From Pseudomonas synxantha (GTDB lineage: Bacteria > Pseudomonadota > Gammaproteobacteria > Pseudomonadales > Pseudomonadaceae), in the NCBI RefSeq assembly GCF_900105675.1, contig NZ_LT629786.1, positions 3,224,001 through 3,288,000 of the forward strand: a stretch of 64,000 nt of DNA, given 5' to 3'. A program made the position numbers and the translations under genes. The notes under the pieces were generated by a model. The model had not been told where the DNA came from and searched no databases. It was given only the letters and a program-made list of their open reading frames with translations. Of this stretch, positions 34,652 to 43,229 are shown piece after piece (the first letter of the stretch is position 1; each line of letters opens with the position of its first letter).

Positions 34652-35841
34652 TGTTCGATCATCGGTATGAAAAAGACGTGGCAATCACCGGCGTCGGCCA
34701 ATCCGAAGTCGGCCGACCGTCGAGCCTGTCGGCCATGCGCCTGACGGTCGACGCCTGCCTTGAAGCGATCGCCGACGCTGGCCTGCAGCGCAGTGACATC
34801 GACGGCGTGGCCTGCTGGCCGGGCGACAACAACAACGGCGATGCATTCTCGCCGGTGGGCCCGAGCGCATTGAAAAACGCGCTGGGCCTTAACGTGAACT
34901 GGTTCGGCGGCGGTTATGAAGGCCCGGGGCCGCTCGCCGGGGTGATCAACGGCGCCATGTCGATTGCAGCCGGGCTGTGCAAGCACGTGCTGGTGTTTCG
35001 CACCATCACCGAGGCCTCGGCACGCGTGGTCGACAAACAAGCCGGAGCCTTGACCAACAAGACCCAGGGCCGCGACAGCAGCTTCGCGTGGCAATGGTTT
35101 ACCCCGTTCAACGTGCAGTCAGGCATCAACTTGATGGCGTTGTATGCGCAACGGCATTTTCATGAGTACGGCACCCGGCCGGAGCAGTTGGCGCAAATTG
35201 CCCTGACCTGCCGCCGCAACGCCATGCGCAACCCGAAGGCGGTGTACCGCACGCCAATGAGAATGGATGACTACATGGCGTCCCGGATGATTTCGTCACC
35301 GCTGCGTATGTTCGACTGTGACGTGCACTGCGACGCGTCCACGGCCATCGTGCTGTCGCGGCGGGACATTGCCAAGGACCTGCCCAACCGCCCTATCCGC
35401 ATCGAGGCCATGGGCGCGGCACTCAACCAGCCCTGGTCGTGGGACCAGATCTCGCTGACGAAGATGGCCGCGTTCGATGTCGGCCAGATGATGTGGGCGC
35501 GCACCGACTACACCCCGCAGGATGTCGGCTCTGCGCAGCTGTATGACGGCTTTTCGATTCTGACGCTGATCTGGCTGGAGGCGCTGGGGCTGTGCCCCAC
35601 CGGTGAAAGCGGCGCGTTTGTCGAGGGCGGTACCCGCATCGCGCTGGAGGGCGCCCTGCCGATCAACACCAATGGCGGCCAACTGTCCGGTGGCCGAACC
35701 CATGGCCTGGGCTATGTGCATGAGGCTTGCCAGCAACTGTGGGGGCGCGCCGAGGGCAGGCAGACGCGCGACCACGAGGTGAGCACCGTGGCTGCCGGCG
35801 GCGGCCCGCTGGGTGGCAGTTTGCTGTTGGTGCGCGAGTAA
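34651..35841 (+). CDS. Thiolase-fold protein of the SCP-x/Ltp2 type, probable retro-aldolase
   Basis: A 396-residue thiolase-superfamily protein lacking the thiolase cysteines: the region of the nucleophile reads GGYEGPGPLAG and the C-terminal Cys position reads VAAGGG. It keeps LYDGFSILTLIWLE and NTNGGQLSGGRTHG, typical of Ltp2-like proteins, where tyrosines rather than cysteines do the chemistry. The predicted reaction is retro-aldol cleavage of a beta-hydroxyacyl-CoA. The start at 34651 is favoured over 34648 because AAGGA is then six bases away. It is comparable to DitF of dit clusters. Confidence 0.88.
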   Translation: MFDHRYEKDVAITGVGQSEVGRPSSLSAMRLTVDACLEAIADAGLQRSDIDGVACWPGDNNNGDAFSPVGPSALKNALGLNVNWFGGGYEGPGPLAGVINGAMSIAAGLCKHVLVFRTITEASARVVDKQAGALTNKTQGRDSSFAWQWFTPFNVQSGINLMALYAQRHFHEYGTRPEQLAQIALTCRRNAMRNPKAVYRTPMRMDDYMASRMISSPLRMFDCDVHCDASTAIVLSRRDIAKDLPNRPIRIEAMGAALNQPWSWDQISLTKMAAFDVGQMMWARTDYTPQDVGSAQLYDGFSILTLIWLEALGLCPTGESGAFVEGGTRIALEGALPINTNGGQLSGGRTHGLGYVHEACQQLWGRAEGRQTRDHEVSTVAAGGGPLGGSLLLVRE

Positions 35842-35850
35842 CCGCGCGCC

Positions 35851-36636
35851 TCAGTACAGCACGCAGGCCACCTCGCTGCAGAACTCGATCAACGCCTTGC
35901 CCAGTTCGGCAAGGCCTTCCTCGTCGCGCTGCCCGCGAAACATCACGGCCGAGACGGTGAAGTCGATGCTGTCGGACGGCGAATAGATCGGCGCCGCCAC
36001 CGCCAGGATGCCGACCGAAAAATGCCCGTCGTCCATGGCCCAGCCGCGCTCGGCCGCCAGTTTGACCTCCTCGCGATAAGTCGCCAGCGGCAACGGTCGG
36101 GCCCAGCGGATGGTCTCGTAACCGCTTTGCACCAGAGGGTCTTCCATGTCGATCTGGGTCGCGAACATGCGTCCGCTGGCGCCCATCAGCAGTGGCAAGC
36201 GTTGGCCTTCGGCCATGTCGATGCGCACGTCGGTCGGGCTGGCGGCGGAGCTGACGATCACGATCCGATCCGGGCTGGTGCGGCGCCACAGGGTGATCGT
36301 CACCCGCAGGCGCGCGGCCAGGTTCTGCAGCAGCGGCTTGGCCATCTGCACACGATGGCCCTGGGTCACTTGCTGTTCCACCAACCGCGCCAGGCCCAGG
36401 CCGACCGAGTAGCGCTTGGACATGGCACTGAAATCCACCACATCCTCCTGCACCAGCGTGCGCAGGATGTTAAAGCAGGTGCTGGGGTTGATTGCCAATT
36501 GTCGGGCGATGTCCACCGAACGTTCGGGCGTGCCGACCTGGCTGAGGTAGCGCAGGATGCGTATGGCATTGGAAACCGGCTTGACGGTAACCGCTGTGCC
36601 CAATTTAGTGCTGTCGTTGACGTCGGAAGAGTCCAT
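35851..36636 (-). CDS. ditR: IclR-family transcriptional regulator
   Basis: A 261-residue regulator. The winged HTH spans about residues 20-85 (AIRILRYLSQVGTPERSVDIARQLAINPSTCFNILRTLV). The IclR effector domain follows with RIVIVSSAAS, LMGASGRMFAT, RGWAMDDGHFSVGILAVAAPI. The published dit cluster encodes an IclR activator, DitR, of the ferredoxin gene; family and position agree, so the symbol is used with caution. It is convergent with the thiolase-fold gene and lies downstream of the MFS gene. Its own ribosome site is weak. Confidence 0.85.
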   Translation of the reverse strand: MDSSDVNDSTKLGTAVTVKPVSNAIRILRYLSQVGTPERSVDIARQLAINPSTCFNILRTLVQEDVVDFSAMSKRYSVGLGLARLVEQQVTQGHRVQMAKPLLQNLAARLRVTITLWRRTSPDRIVIVSSAASPTDVRIDMAEGQRLPLLMGASGRMFATQIDMEDPLVQSGYETIRWARPLPLATYREEVKLAAERGWAMDDGHFSVGILAVAAPIYSPSDSIDFTVSAVMFRGQRDEEGLAELGKALIEFCSEVACVLY

Positions 36637-36717
36637 GCCCAGTCCAGGTAACCAAAGATTGCTGGCATTCTAGCTTGAGAATGAAACCCTACGTGAAAGT
36701 TTTATCTGGGAATTTTC

Positions 36718-38310
36718 CTACGCATCGCTGACCGACGCCAAGGGCGGCTGGTAAATCAGCCGACGCGTCTGCAGGTCTTCACAGCGATAGCGCTCTATCA
36801 GGCGTTCCTGGGCGTGGTCCGCCTGTGTGACGCGTAACTGCTGGCGCAAATAGTCGAGCCAGGATTCAACCGTAAACCGCTCGACATATAGCTGCGGCTG
36901 CGCCATGTCGCGGTAAAGCCGCCAGTTCTGCGCGCCGTTGCGCCGACGCGCCTTGCCCACTGCGTAGACGCTGTTCAGGAAGTCCGCGCGCTGCGCATCC
37001 GTGACCTGATAGACGATCTCTACCGACACCGGTCCGTCGGCGTGGGCGACCGTAGCGGTCAGCAGGGGTTTTTCGGTCAGGGCCACCAGGGCGAAATCCG
37101 CTTCCTGGCCCAGCTCGAACTGCCCCTTGCGAGTGAGCATCAGCCCGCCGATCAACAACAGTGTCGCCAGTAGCAAGCTCTGCTCGAGCCCCACGTACTC
37201 GGCCAGTGCGCCCCATAGCACGCCACCGGCCGCCATGGCGCCCATCAACGTCAGCACGTACACCGAGGCCACGCGCGCGCGCACCCAGTTGGCCGCGTAG
37301 GTCTGCACAACCGTGGAAATGGTCGCGTTGACTGCCATCCAGCCAAAACCTGCCAACAACATCATGGCGCAGACCACCGCGCGGTTATGCGACAACGCTG
37401 CGCTGAGGGTGGCGGCGCTGAAGGCGATCACACCGCAGACGATCAGGCGTCGCAGGCTCAAGGTTCGGTACAGCTTTGGCAGGCAGATGGCCGACAACAC
37501 CGCGCCAGCGCCGAGAAATGCCATCAGCAGGCCGTAACCACCGGCATCCATGCCCAGCTCCTGCTTGGCAACCAACGGCATCAATGCCCATAACGCACTG
37601 GCGCAACTGGTGAACACCAACACCTGTCGCAGCGCGCTGGATAAAACCGCCGAATGCCGGATATAGCGCAGCCCGCTGCGCATACCGCCCGCCAGGGTTT
37701 CCGGCGGCAAGCCAAACTCGGGCGGCGCGGGTGCCAGGCGAAACAGAAACAACATGACCACAAACATGCACAAGGCGATCACCACGAATACCAGAGTGGT
37801 GCTCCAGTAGGCAATCAACGCGCCTGCCAACGCGGGGCCCAATGCCCGTGTGGCATTGATGGCAATGCCAATCAAGGAGACGGCTGCAGGCACCTGGTCA
37901 CGCGGCAGCACACCCACCATGGTCACCATCCACGCCGACATGCCCAAGGCACTGCCGGTACCCAGCACAAAGGTAAAGGCCAGCAACCCCAGTGCTTCAA
38001 GGTGTGCGGTCCATGCAAGGAGGCTGAGGACCACGGCGGCGAACAGCATCATGCACTGGGTGATGATCAGCCAGTTTCGGCGATCCACGCGGTCTGCGAT
38101 CACCCCGCCCGGCAAGGCAAACAGGAACACCGGCAAGGTCACGGCCGTTTGTACCAGTGAAACCATGGTGGCGGATGGGGTCAGCGTGGTCATGATCCAC
38201 GCCGCTCCCACGGTGTGCATCCAGATCGCCAAGTTGACCAGCGCACCGCCCAGCCATAAGCCACGGAACGCCTTGTTACGAAACGGCGCCCACGCCGAGC
38301 CATCGCTCAT
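36718..38310 (-). CDS. MFS transporter with C-terminal soluble domain
   Basis: A 530-residue protein. Residues 1-405 form a 12-helix MFS carrier of the MFS_3/EntS type (GVIADRVDRRNWL is the loop 2-3 motif). The last 110 residues are soluble and resemble the antibiotic-biosynthesis-monooxygenase (ABM) ferredoxin-like fold (VSVEIVYQVTDAQRADFLN, YVERFTVESWLDYLRQQ). The start at 38310 follows AGGAG. EntS-like carriers are exporters, so efflux of a toxic intermediate is as likely as uptake. It sits 40 bp after an FAH gene in the extradiol operon. Confidence 0.88.
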   Translation of the reverse strand: MSDGSAWAPFRNKAFRGLWLGGALVNLAIWMHTVGAAWIMTTLTPSATMVSLVQTAVTLPVFLFALPGGVIADRVDRRNWLIITQCMMLFAAVVLSLLAWTAHLEALGLLAFTFVLGTGSALGMSAWMVTMVGVLPRDQVPAAVSLIGIAINATRALGPALAGALIAYWSTTLVFVVIALCMFVVMLFLFRLAPAPPEFGLPPETLAGGMRSGLRYIRHSAVLSSALRQVLVFTSCASALWALMPLVAKQELGMDAGGYGLLMAFLGAGAVLSAICLPKLYRTLSLRRLIVCGVIAFSAATLSAALSHNRAVVCAMMLLAGFGWMAVNATISTVVQTYAANWVRARVASVYVLTLMGAMAAGGVLWGALAEYVGLEQSLLLATLLLIGGLMLTRKGQFELGQEADFALVALTEKPLLTATVAHADGPVSVEIVYQVTDAQRADFLNSVYAVGKARRRNGAQNWRLYRDMAQPQLYVERFTVESWLDYLRQQLRVTQADHAQERLIERYRCEDLQTRRLIYQPPLASVSDA

Positions 38311-38350
38311 AGTTACTCCTGCCAGGAATTCATTGTTTAGGAACGCCGGT

Positions 38351-39232
38351 TTACGCCAGCGGTTGACCCAACCTGCCCTTTGCCCGCGCGCCACTCAGGG
38401 CGCGCGGCGCGGCAATGGTGTTGCGCAAACGGCCGACACCGCTGATCTGCGCATCGACGCGATCGCCTGGCTGCAGGAAGCGCCCTGTTTCCAGCCCGAC
38501 ACCATGGCTGGACCCGGTAAACACCAGGTCTCCGGGGCGCAGGGTGATGCGCGCATCGAGGTAGTTGAGCAGCTCGTCCAGCGGGAAAATCATCTGCCGG
38601 GTGTTGTCCTGCTGGCGTAGCTCATCGTTGACAGTCAGTTGCATGTTCAACATCGGCTGCCCTCTCACACCCAACTCGTCAGGCGTGACGATCCACGGGC
38701 CGACGGGTGTGGTGCGGTCCATGGCCTTCTGGGTCAGCAAGTCCAGGCGGCCGATCTGTTTGCCGGCGTCCCGTGCGCTGATGTCGTTGCCGACCGTGTA
38801 GCCCAACAGGCAATGGCTGGCGCGCGGCTCATCGAGCAGCGGCCGGCCAATCACGGCGACAAGTTCGACTTCGTAATCGAGCTGGGTGGTCAGGGGTGGA
38901 TAGTGGATCTCATCATTGGCCCCCACCAGAGCCGATTCAGGCTTCATGTAGGCCAAGGGGTGGGCCGGCACCGTGCTGCCCAGGCGTTGCAAATGGCTGG
39001 GGTAATTCAAACCGACGCCAAACACCCGCCCGCCAGGCTCCAGGGGTGGAAGCAGCCGAGCGGCGGACCGGGGCAGGCGTTCAGGCCCCAGGTCCAGGGC
39101 ATCCAACGCCTGCGCCCCCGTTAACCCGGCCCAGTGTGCGAACGGTGCATTAATGGGCCGCAGGCGGTGGGTCTCATCTTCAAGCAGCGCCCAGAATGCC
39201 CTGCCGCCCACCTCGACCCGCGCAATGCGCAT
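38351..39232 (-). CDS. Fumarylacetoacetate hydrolase-fold protein (3 of 3)
   Basis: A 293-residue FAH-fold enzyme. LDYEVELVAVIG holds the metal Glu residues; YTVGNDISARD and FTGSSHGVGLE are conserved blocks. It resembles the protein at 23694 more than the one at 32421. The ATG at 39232 is one base after the stop of the extradiol dioxygenase gene, so it is the natural candidate to act on the meta-cleavage product. Hydrolysis versus tautomerisation cannot be told apart here. Confidence 0.9.
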   Translation of the reverse strand: MRIARVEVGGRAFWALLEDETHRLRPINAPFAHWAGLTGAQALDALDLGPERLPRSAARLLPPLEPGGRVFGVGLNYPSHLQRLGSTVPAHPLAYMKPESALVGANDEIHYPPLTTQLDYEVELVAVIGRPLLDEPRASHCLLGYTVGNDISARDAGKQIGRLDLLTQKAMDRTTPVGPWIVTPDELGVRGQPMLNMQLTVNDELRQQDNTRQMIFPLDELLNYLDARITLRPGDLVFTGSSHGVGLETGRFLQPGDRVDAQISGVGRLRNTIAAPRALSGARAKGRLGQPLA

Positions 39233-39233
39233 G

Positions 39234-40184
39234 TCAGCGCTTGGCCAGGTAGATGGGCAAGTACTCGGCGTCGAGCACCTCTTCGGGCGTCTTGACACTG
39301 GCACCCAGGATCGGCCCGACCATTTCATGCCCCCACAGGCTGAGCTTTTCAGGGTTCAGCTCGTAGGGATCGCCCTGCCACGGCTCGATTTCGGCAATGG
39401 TTTCGAAGGCAAAACCCGAGGGGGTGAAATGGTAGAACGACAGGTGCGGGTCCTGGGCATGCTGGCCCAGGGTCATCATCATCGGCAGTTCGCGCTGGCG
39501 CACAATGTCGTAGGTTTCGCCGACATCGCGCACATTGCGCACAAACAAGCCCACGTGTTGCACGCCCATCCGCCCCGGCCCGTGGCCATAGGCAATGTCG
39601 TGGCTGGTGTGGTGGTTGAGCTTGGAGCGAAAGAACCCGGTGCGGCCCTTGCCCGCACCCGCGCCATACCAACTGAACCCCATCACGTTGAGCAGAAAGT
39701 CTTCCAGCTCGTGGGTGTAGTCCGGCGTGATCAACACCACATGGCCGGCGCCCCGCTCATCGGCGAGAAAACCACTGTGCGGGCGCCCGGGCTGGAACGA
39801 ACGTGGCAGCCATTTCTGCCCGTAGAACAGCTCGTGCCGATAGCCGACCGGGTCGCGAAAACGCACCACCTCGCGCACACCGCGCAGCTCGCAGAATTGC
39901 GCATCGCCGCGCGTGTATTCGACCTTGGCAGCCTCAAGTTTCTTGATACCGGCCTCGAACGCCATACGACCGATGGCCTCCCAACCGATATAGGCGATAC
40001 GGTCGACCTCACCGGGGTGGAATGCAAACCGGTGGCGACGATCGTCGATCTTGAAGTACAGCGAATCCGGGTCGCTCTCGGGGTTTTTGCCTATGCCGAA
40101 GCCCATCACCTGCGGGCCGTATTCACGCCACGCGTCCAGGTGCGGGGTTTCGAAACCCATGTAACCGATGCCGATGATGTCCAC
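39234..40184 (-). CDS. ditC: Type I extradiol ring-cleavage dioxygenase
   Basis: A 316-residue two-module VOC-fold enzyme of the BphC/HsaC type. The iron ligands are His148 (GAGHVVL), His210 (GVQHVGLF) and Glu261 (GFAFETIAE). His195 and Tyr251 match the usual second-sphere residues. It cleaves a catechol next to the hydroxyls; in the abietane pathway DitC acts after the ring C dioxygenase. A GTG start at 40184 is supported by AAGGTGA upstream. It is followed without gap by an FAH hydrolase. Confidence 0.92.
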   Translation of the reverse strand: MDIIGIGYMGFETPHLDAWREYGPQVMGFGIGKNPESDPDSLYFKIDDRRHRFAFHPGEVDRIAYIGWEAIGRMAFEAGIKKLEAAKVEYTRGDAQFCELRGVREVVRFRDPVGYRHELFYGQKWLPRSFQPGRPHSGFLADERGAGHVVLITPDYTHELEDFLLNVMGFSWYGAGAGKGRTGFFRSKLNHHTSHDIAYGHGPGRMGVQHVGLFVRNVRDVGETYDIVRQRELPMMMTLGQHAQDPHLSFYHFTPSGFAFETIAEIEPWQGDPYELNPEKLSLWGHEMVGPILGASVKTPEEVLDAEYLPIYLAKR

Positions 40185-40230
40185 GTTTTTTCACCTTTTT
40201 ATTGTTCGAGATGAAACGGTGCGGCGCTGG

Positions 40231-40989
40231 CTAGACCGCCAGTAAGCCGCCGTCGATGACAAAGTCCGAGCCGGTAATGAAGGACGCCTCATCGGACGCC
40301 ACGAAGACCGCCAGCGCCACCACTTCCTCGGGTTCACCGGGACGGTCCATCAGCACGCCGTCCAGCAGCATCGCGCGCAGCTTGGCGTCTTCCAGGAACG
40401 GACGGGTGCCGGGGGTAGCGACGAATCCGGGGCTCAGGCTGACCGCCCGTATGCCGAACGGTGCGCCCTCTACGGCAAGCTGCCGGGTGAACGACACCAC
40501 CGCGCCTTTGGCGGCCGAGTGGGCACTGATGCCCGCGACCTTCGAGCCGCCCCAGGCGGCAGTGGACGACACATTGATGATCACCCCGCGCTGCTCGGCC
40601 AAGTGGTTCCAGGCGTATTTGGTGGTGTAGAACAGCAGGTCGATTTCGTTACGCATTGTGTACTGCCAATCTTCGATCGACAGTTCGCTGACCAGCCCGA
40701 AACGCGCGGCCGAAGCGTTGTTGTAGAGGATATCGATACGCCCGTGCTCGGCGACGGCGGCATCGATCCAGGCCTTGGCTTGCTCGTGGTCGCCCAGGTC
40801 GACCGGGGCACTGCCGTAAAGGGTGAAACCTTCGGCGCGCATCAATTCGGCGGTCTGCTCATGGCCCTCGGCGACAAAGTCGCAACCGACCACGATGGCG
40901 CCCTCGCGGGCAAAGCGCAGTGCTGCAGCACGCCCTTGGCCGCCGCCGGTACCGGTGATCAAGGCCACCTTATTGTGTAAACGTCCCAT
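40231..40989 (-). CDS. SDR-fold protein with His replacing the catalytic Tyr (SDR 3)
   Basis: A 252-residue SDR. The cofactor motif is TGTGGGQGRA and the active-site Ser142 (NVSSTAAWGG) and Lys161 are present. The expected YxxxK reads HSAAK, with His157 (codon 40519-40521) in place of Tyr. Classical SDR proton transfer would be changed, so the enzyme may be a specialised dehydrogenase or have another role. The start follows GAGGAGAGG. It is upstream of the extradiol gene and 47 bp after the ferredoxin gene, in the position expected for a dihydrodiol dehydrogenase. Confidence 0.9.
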   Translation of the reverse strand: MGRLHNKVALITGTGGGQGRAAALRFAREGAIVVGCDFVAEGHEQTAELMRAEGFTLYGSAPVDLGDHEQAKAWIDAAVAEHGRIDILYNNASAARFGLVSELSIEDWQYTMRNEIDLLFYTTKYAWNHLAEQRGVIINVSSTAAWGGSKVAGISAHSAAKGAVVSFTRQLAVEGAPFGIRAVSLSPGFVATPGTRPFLEDAKLRAMLLDGVLMDRPGEPEEVVALAVFVASDEASFITGSDFVIDGGLLAV

Positions 40990-41036
40990 CGACCTCTCCT
41001 CAGCGTGTGGTTATCCCAAAGCGCATGCGCGCCGAT

Positions 41037-41273
41037 TCAAACGGCGTCGTCTGCGGCGGTGATGGGCTCCAGCCAGATGGCTTCGGCCGGACACGCTGCG
41101 GCACCTTCGCGTGCTTCTTCTTCAAGCTCCACAGGCACGCGGGCATCGTCGAAGTACACCAGGCCATCGGCGTCGAGTTTGTAGACACTGGGGCAGATCG
41201 TGGCACACAAGCCATAACCACAGCAGCGGCTACGGTCTGCCACGGCCTTGAACTGCGCAGGTTCTGAACTCAT
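41037..41273 (-). CDS. ditA3: [3Fe-4S]/[4Fe-4S]-type ferredoxin of the ring-hydroxylating dioxygenase
   Basis: A 78-residue ferredoxin. Cysteines 17, 23 and 61 match cluster ligands in CxxYxxC...CP; Tyr20 stands at the second Cys slot, as in [3Fe-4S] ferredoxins, with extra Cys18 and Cys27 nearby. Most dioxygenases use Rieske or plant-type ferredoxins; the published DitA system is known for this other type. It probably feeds electrons to the dioxygenase at 30.2-32.3 kb, or to a P450. AAGGAG precedes the ATG, and operator-like site H lies 37 bp upstream. Confidence 0.9.
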   Translation of the reverse strand: MSSEPAQFKAVADRSRCCGYGLCATICPSVYKLDADGLVYFDDARVPVELEEEAREGAAACPAEAIWLEPITAADDAV

Positions 41274-41309
41274 TTTTTTCTCCTTATCAGGTTCAGTTTC
41301 GGCAAATTA

Positions 41310-41334
41310 TGAACACTTATTTATTTTATGTGCA
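41310..41334. promoter_or_regulatory. Operator-like site H (TGAACA-N13-TGTGCA)
   Basis: It lies 37 bp upstream of the ferredoxin start and 274 bp upstream of the divergent MFS gene. The left half is perfect and the right has one mismatch. The rest of 41335-41607 has no gene; a long frame runs into the MFS gene from 41431 but lacks a ribosome site. Confidence 0.6.
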
Positions 41335-41607
41335 ATTAATTTTTAGCGCGGATATGCTGGTGATCAGCCCCGGGGGCAAAACAACCCGGCCGGCTGCCTG
41401 CGACGAGGGCTTGAATACAGTCAAGCCAGCTTGATCCAACGTCGCCTGCGGCGCAGGTATTTTCGTTTGTCTGTCAGTCACATGGCGATGCTGGACAAAC
41501 CCAGATGGGCAATTTTAGTCTCCACCCGGTATCCGGTTCTGAATACAGAACCAAACAGTTTCCCCAGCAGCGCTTGGCTCAACAAAACCTATAAGGAAGC
41601 CAACCCC

Positions 41608-42870
41608 ATGCAGCCTTCGAAAAACGAAGCGGCTATTGATTTTCATGAATTCCGTCAGGGCTGGAAAATCCTGATCCTGTCGGTCGCCGGTGTCGCCATC
41701 AGCATCAATGCCGCGCTGTTGTATGGCTTCGGCACGTTGGTGGTGCCGCTGGGCGACGCCTTCGGCTGGAGCAGAAGCGAACTGCAGGCGTGCATCACCT
41801 TCCTGTTCGGCGGCGCCGTGGTATCGCTGCAATTGGTGGGCTGGTTCAACCTGCGCTACGGGATGAAACGCGTCACCGTGATTTCGCTGCTGCTGCTCTC
41901 CCTCGGCTACCTGGCCACCACCCAACTGACTGCCTCCATCTGGTCGATGTACTTTGCCTTTGCGGTACTGCCGATCATCGGTATGGGCGCCTTGGCGGTC
42001 ACCTGGACCCAACTGCTGAGCTTGTGGTTCGACCGCAATCGCGGGCTCGCGCTGGCCATCGGGCTGTCCGGTACTGGCGTCACCGCAGCCACCATTCCAC
42101 GCCTGATGGCCTGGGGCATCGAGCAATGGGACTGGCGTGCAGCCTTCGTCATCCTCGCGTTGCTTAACCTGCTGGTATTGCTGCCCCTGATTTTGCTGTG
42201 GTTCAAGCTGCCGATGGCCCAGGGCGATGGCGACAGAAAGCAGGCGCTGGCGGCCCTGCCCGGCATGAGCTTTCGCGAAGGCATGGGCTCGCTGAAGTTC
42301 TGGACCTGCAACCTGGCGCTCAGCCTGGTGATTTCCTCGATTGTGGGGATGGTCACCAGCACCGTGCCCATGCTGCAAGCCAAAGGGCTGTCGGCGGGTG
42401 ACGCGGCCACGGTATTCAGTTGCTTCGGGATTTCGCTGATCTTCGGCCGGCTGTTGATTGGCTACCTGCTCGATCGCCTGTGGCCGCCTGCGGTGTCGGC
42501 GATCAGCCTGATCCTGCCTGCCGTGGGGTGTTTCATTTACCTGAACACCTCCACCGAAATCGCCCCGTTGATGCTGGCGGCCGTGCTGGTGGGTTTTGGT
42601 GCAGGCGCAGAATTCGATATCGCCGCCTTCCTCATTGCGCGTTATTTCGGCTTGCGCGAGTACGGCCGCCTGTTTGGTGTGCACCAAGGCCTGAACACCG
42701 TGGCCTCGGCCCTGGCGCCACTGTTGTTCGCCGTGATGCTCGCACGTACCGGTTCCTACACCGCGATGCTGGTGTACAGCGCCGCCTGCTGCCTGATCGG
42801 CCCGCTGTTGCTACTGACCCTGGGCCGCGTGCCGCGCTTTACCGCGCAGGCGCTGCCCCATCAATCCTGA
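41608..42870 (+). CDS. MFS transporter (MCT/OFA type), paralogue 1
   Basis: A 420-residue, 12-helix carrier. The ATG at 41608 follows AAGGAAG; the upstream open frame is non-coding in character. The opening DFHEFRQGWKILIL and FGTLVVPLGDAFGWSRSELQA match the MFS protein at 45755-47065, so they are paralogues. Family members carry monocarboxylates, which suits uptake of a resin acid or export of an acid intermediate. It leads an operon with a [2Fe-2S] ferredoxin and a reductase, 18 bp apart. Confidence 0.92.
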   Translation: MQPSKNEAAIDFHEFRQGWKILILSVAGVAISINAALLYGFGTLVVPLGDAFGWSRSELQACITFLFGGAVVSLQLVGWFNLRYGMKRVTVISLLLLSLGYLATTQLTASIWSMYFAFAVLPIIGMGALAVTWTQLLSLWFDRNRGLALAIGLSGTGVTAATIPRLMAWGIEQWDWRAAFVILALLNLLVLLPLILLWFKLPMAQGDGDRKQALAALPGMSFREGMGSLKFWTCNLALSLVISSIVGMVTSTVPMLQAKGLSAGDAATVFSCFGISLIFGRLLIGYLLDRLWPPAVSAISLILPAVGCFIYLNTSTEIAPLMLAAVLVGFGAGAEFDIAAFLIARYFGLREYGRLFGVHQGLNTVASALAPLLFAVMLARTGSYTAMLVYSAACCLIGPLLLLTLGRVPRFTAQALPHQS

Positions 42871-42888
42871 GAAGAACCGGAGCAGAAC

Positions 42889-43209
42889 ATGCCCACATTG
42901 ACGTTTATTGAACACAACGGCACCGAACACCGGGTCAACGGCAGCATCGGCCAGTCGGTGATGCAGGCGGCGACCTTCGCTTCGGTGCCCGGCATCCCTG
43001 CCGATTGCGGGGGTGCGTGCAGTTGCGCCACCTGCCACGCCTATGTCGACGAGGCTTGGCTGGCCAAGGTGGCGCAACCGGAAAGCATGGAGACCGACAT
43101 GCTCGAGTACGCCTTCGAGCGCCAGGACAACAGCCGCCTGAGCTGCCAGTTAATCATCAGCGAAGACATGGACGGCATGGTCTTGCGCCTGCCGTCGTCG
43201 CAATTCTGA
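42889..43209 (+). CDS. [2Fe-2S] ferredoxin (putidaredoxin/adrenodoxin type)
   Basis: A 106-residue ferredoxin. Cluster ligands are Cys40, Cys46, Cys49 and Cys86 (C-x5-C-x2-C...C), the adrenodoxin pattern. Such proteins pass electrons from a flavin reductase to P450s. The reductase gene follows 20 bp later. They probably serve both P450s of this window. RBS: GAGAAGAACCGGAGCAGAAC, with GGAG before the ATG. Confidence 0.95.
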   Translation: MPTLTFIEHNGTEHRVNGSIGQSVMQAATFASVPGIPADCGGACSCATCHAYVDEAWLAKVAQPESMETDMLEYAFERQDNSRLSCQLIISEDMDGMVLRLPSSQF

Positions 43210-43229
43210 ATACGCGCCAAGGAGCTGTC

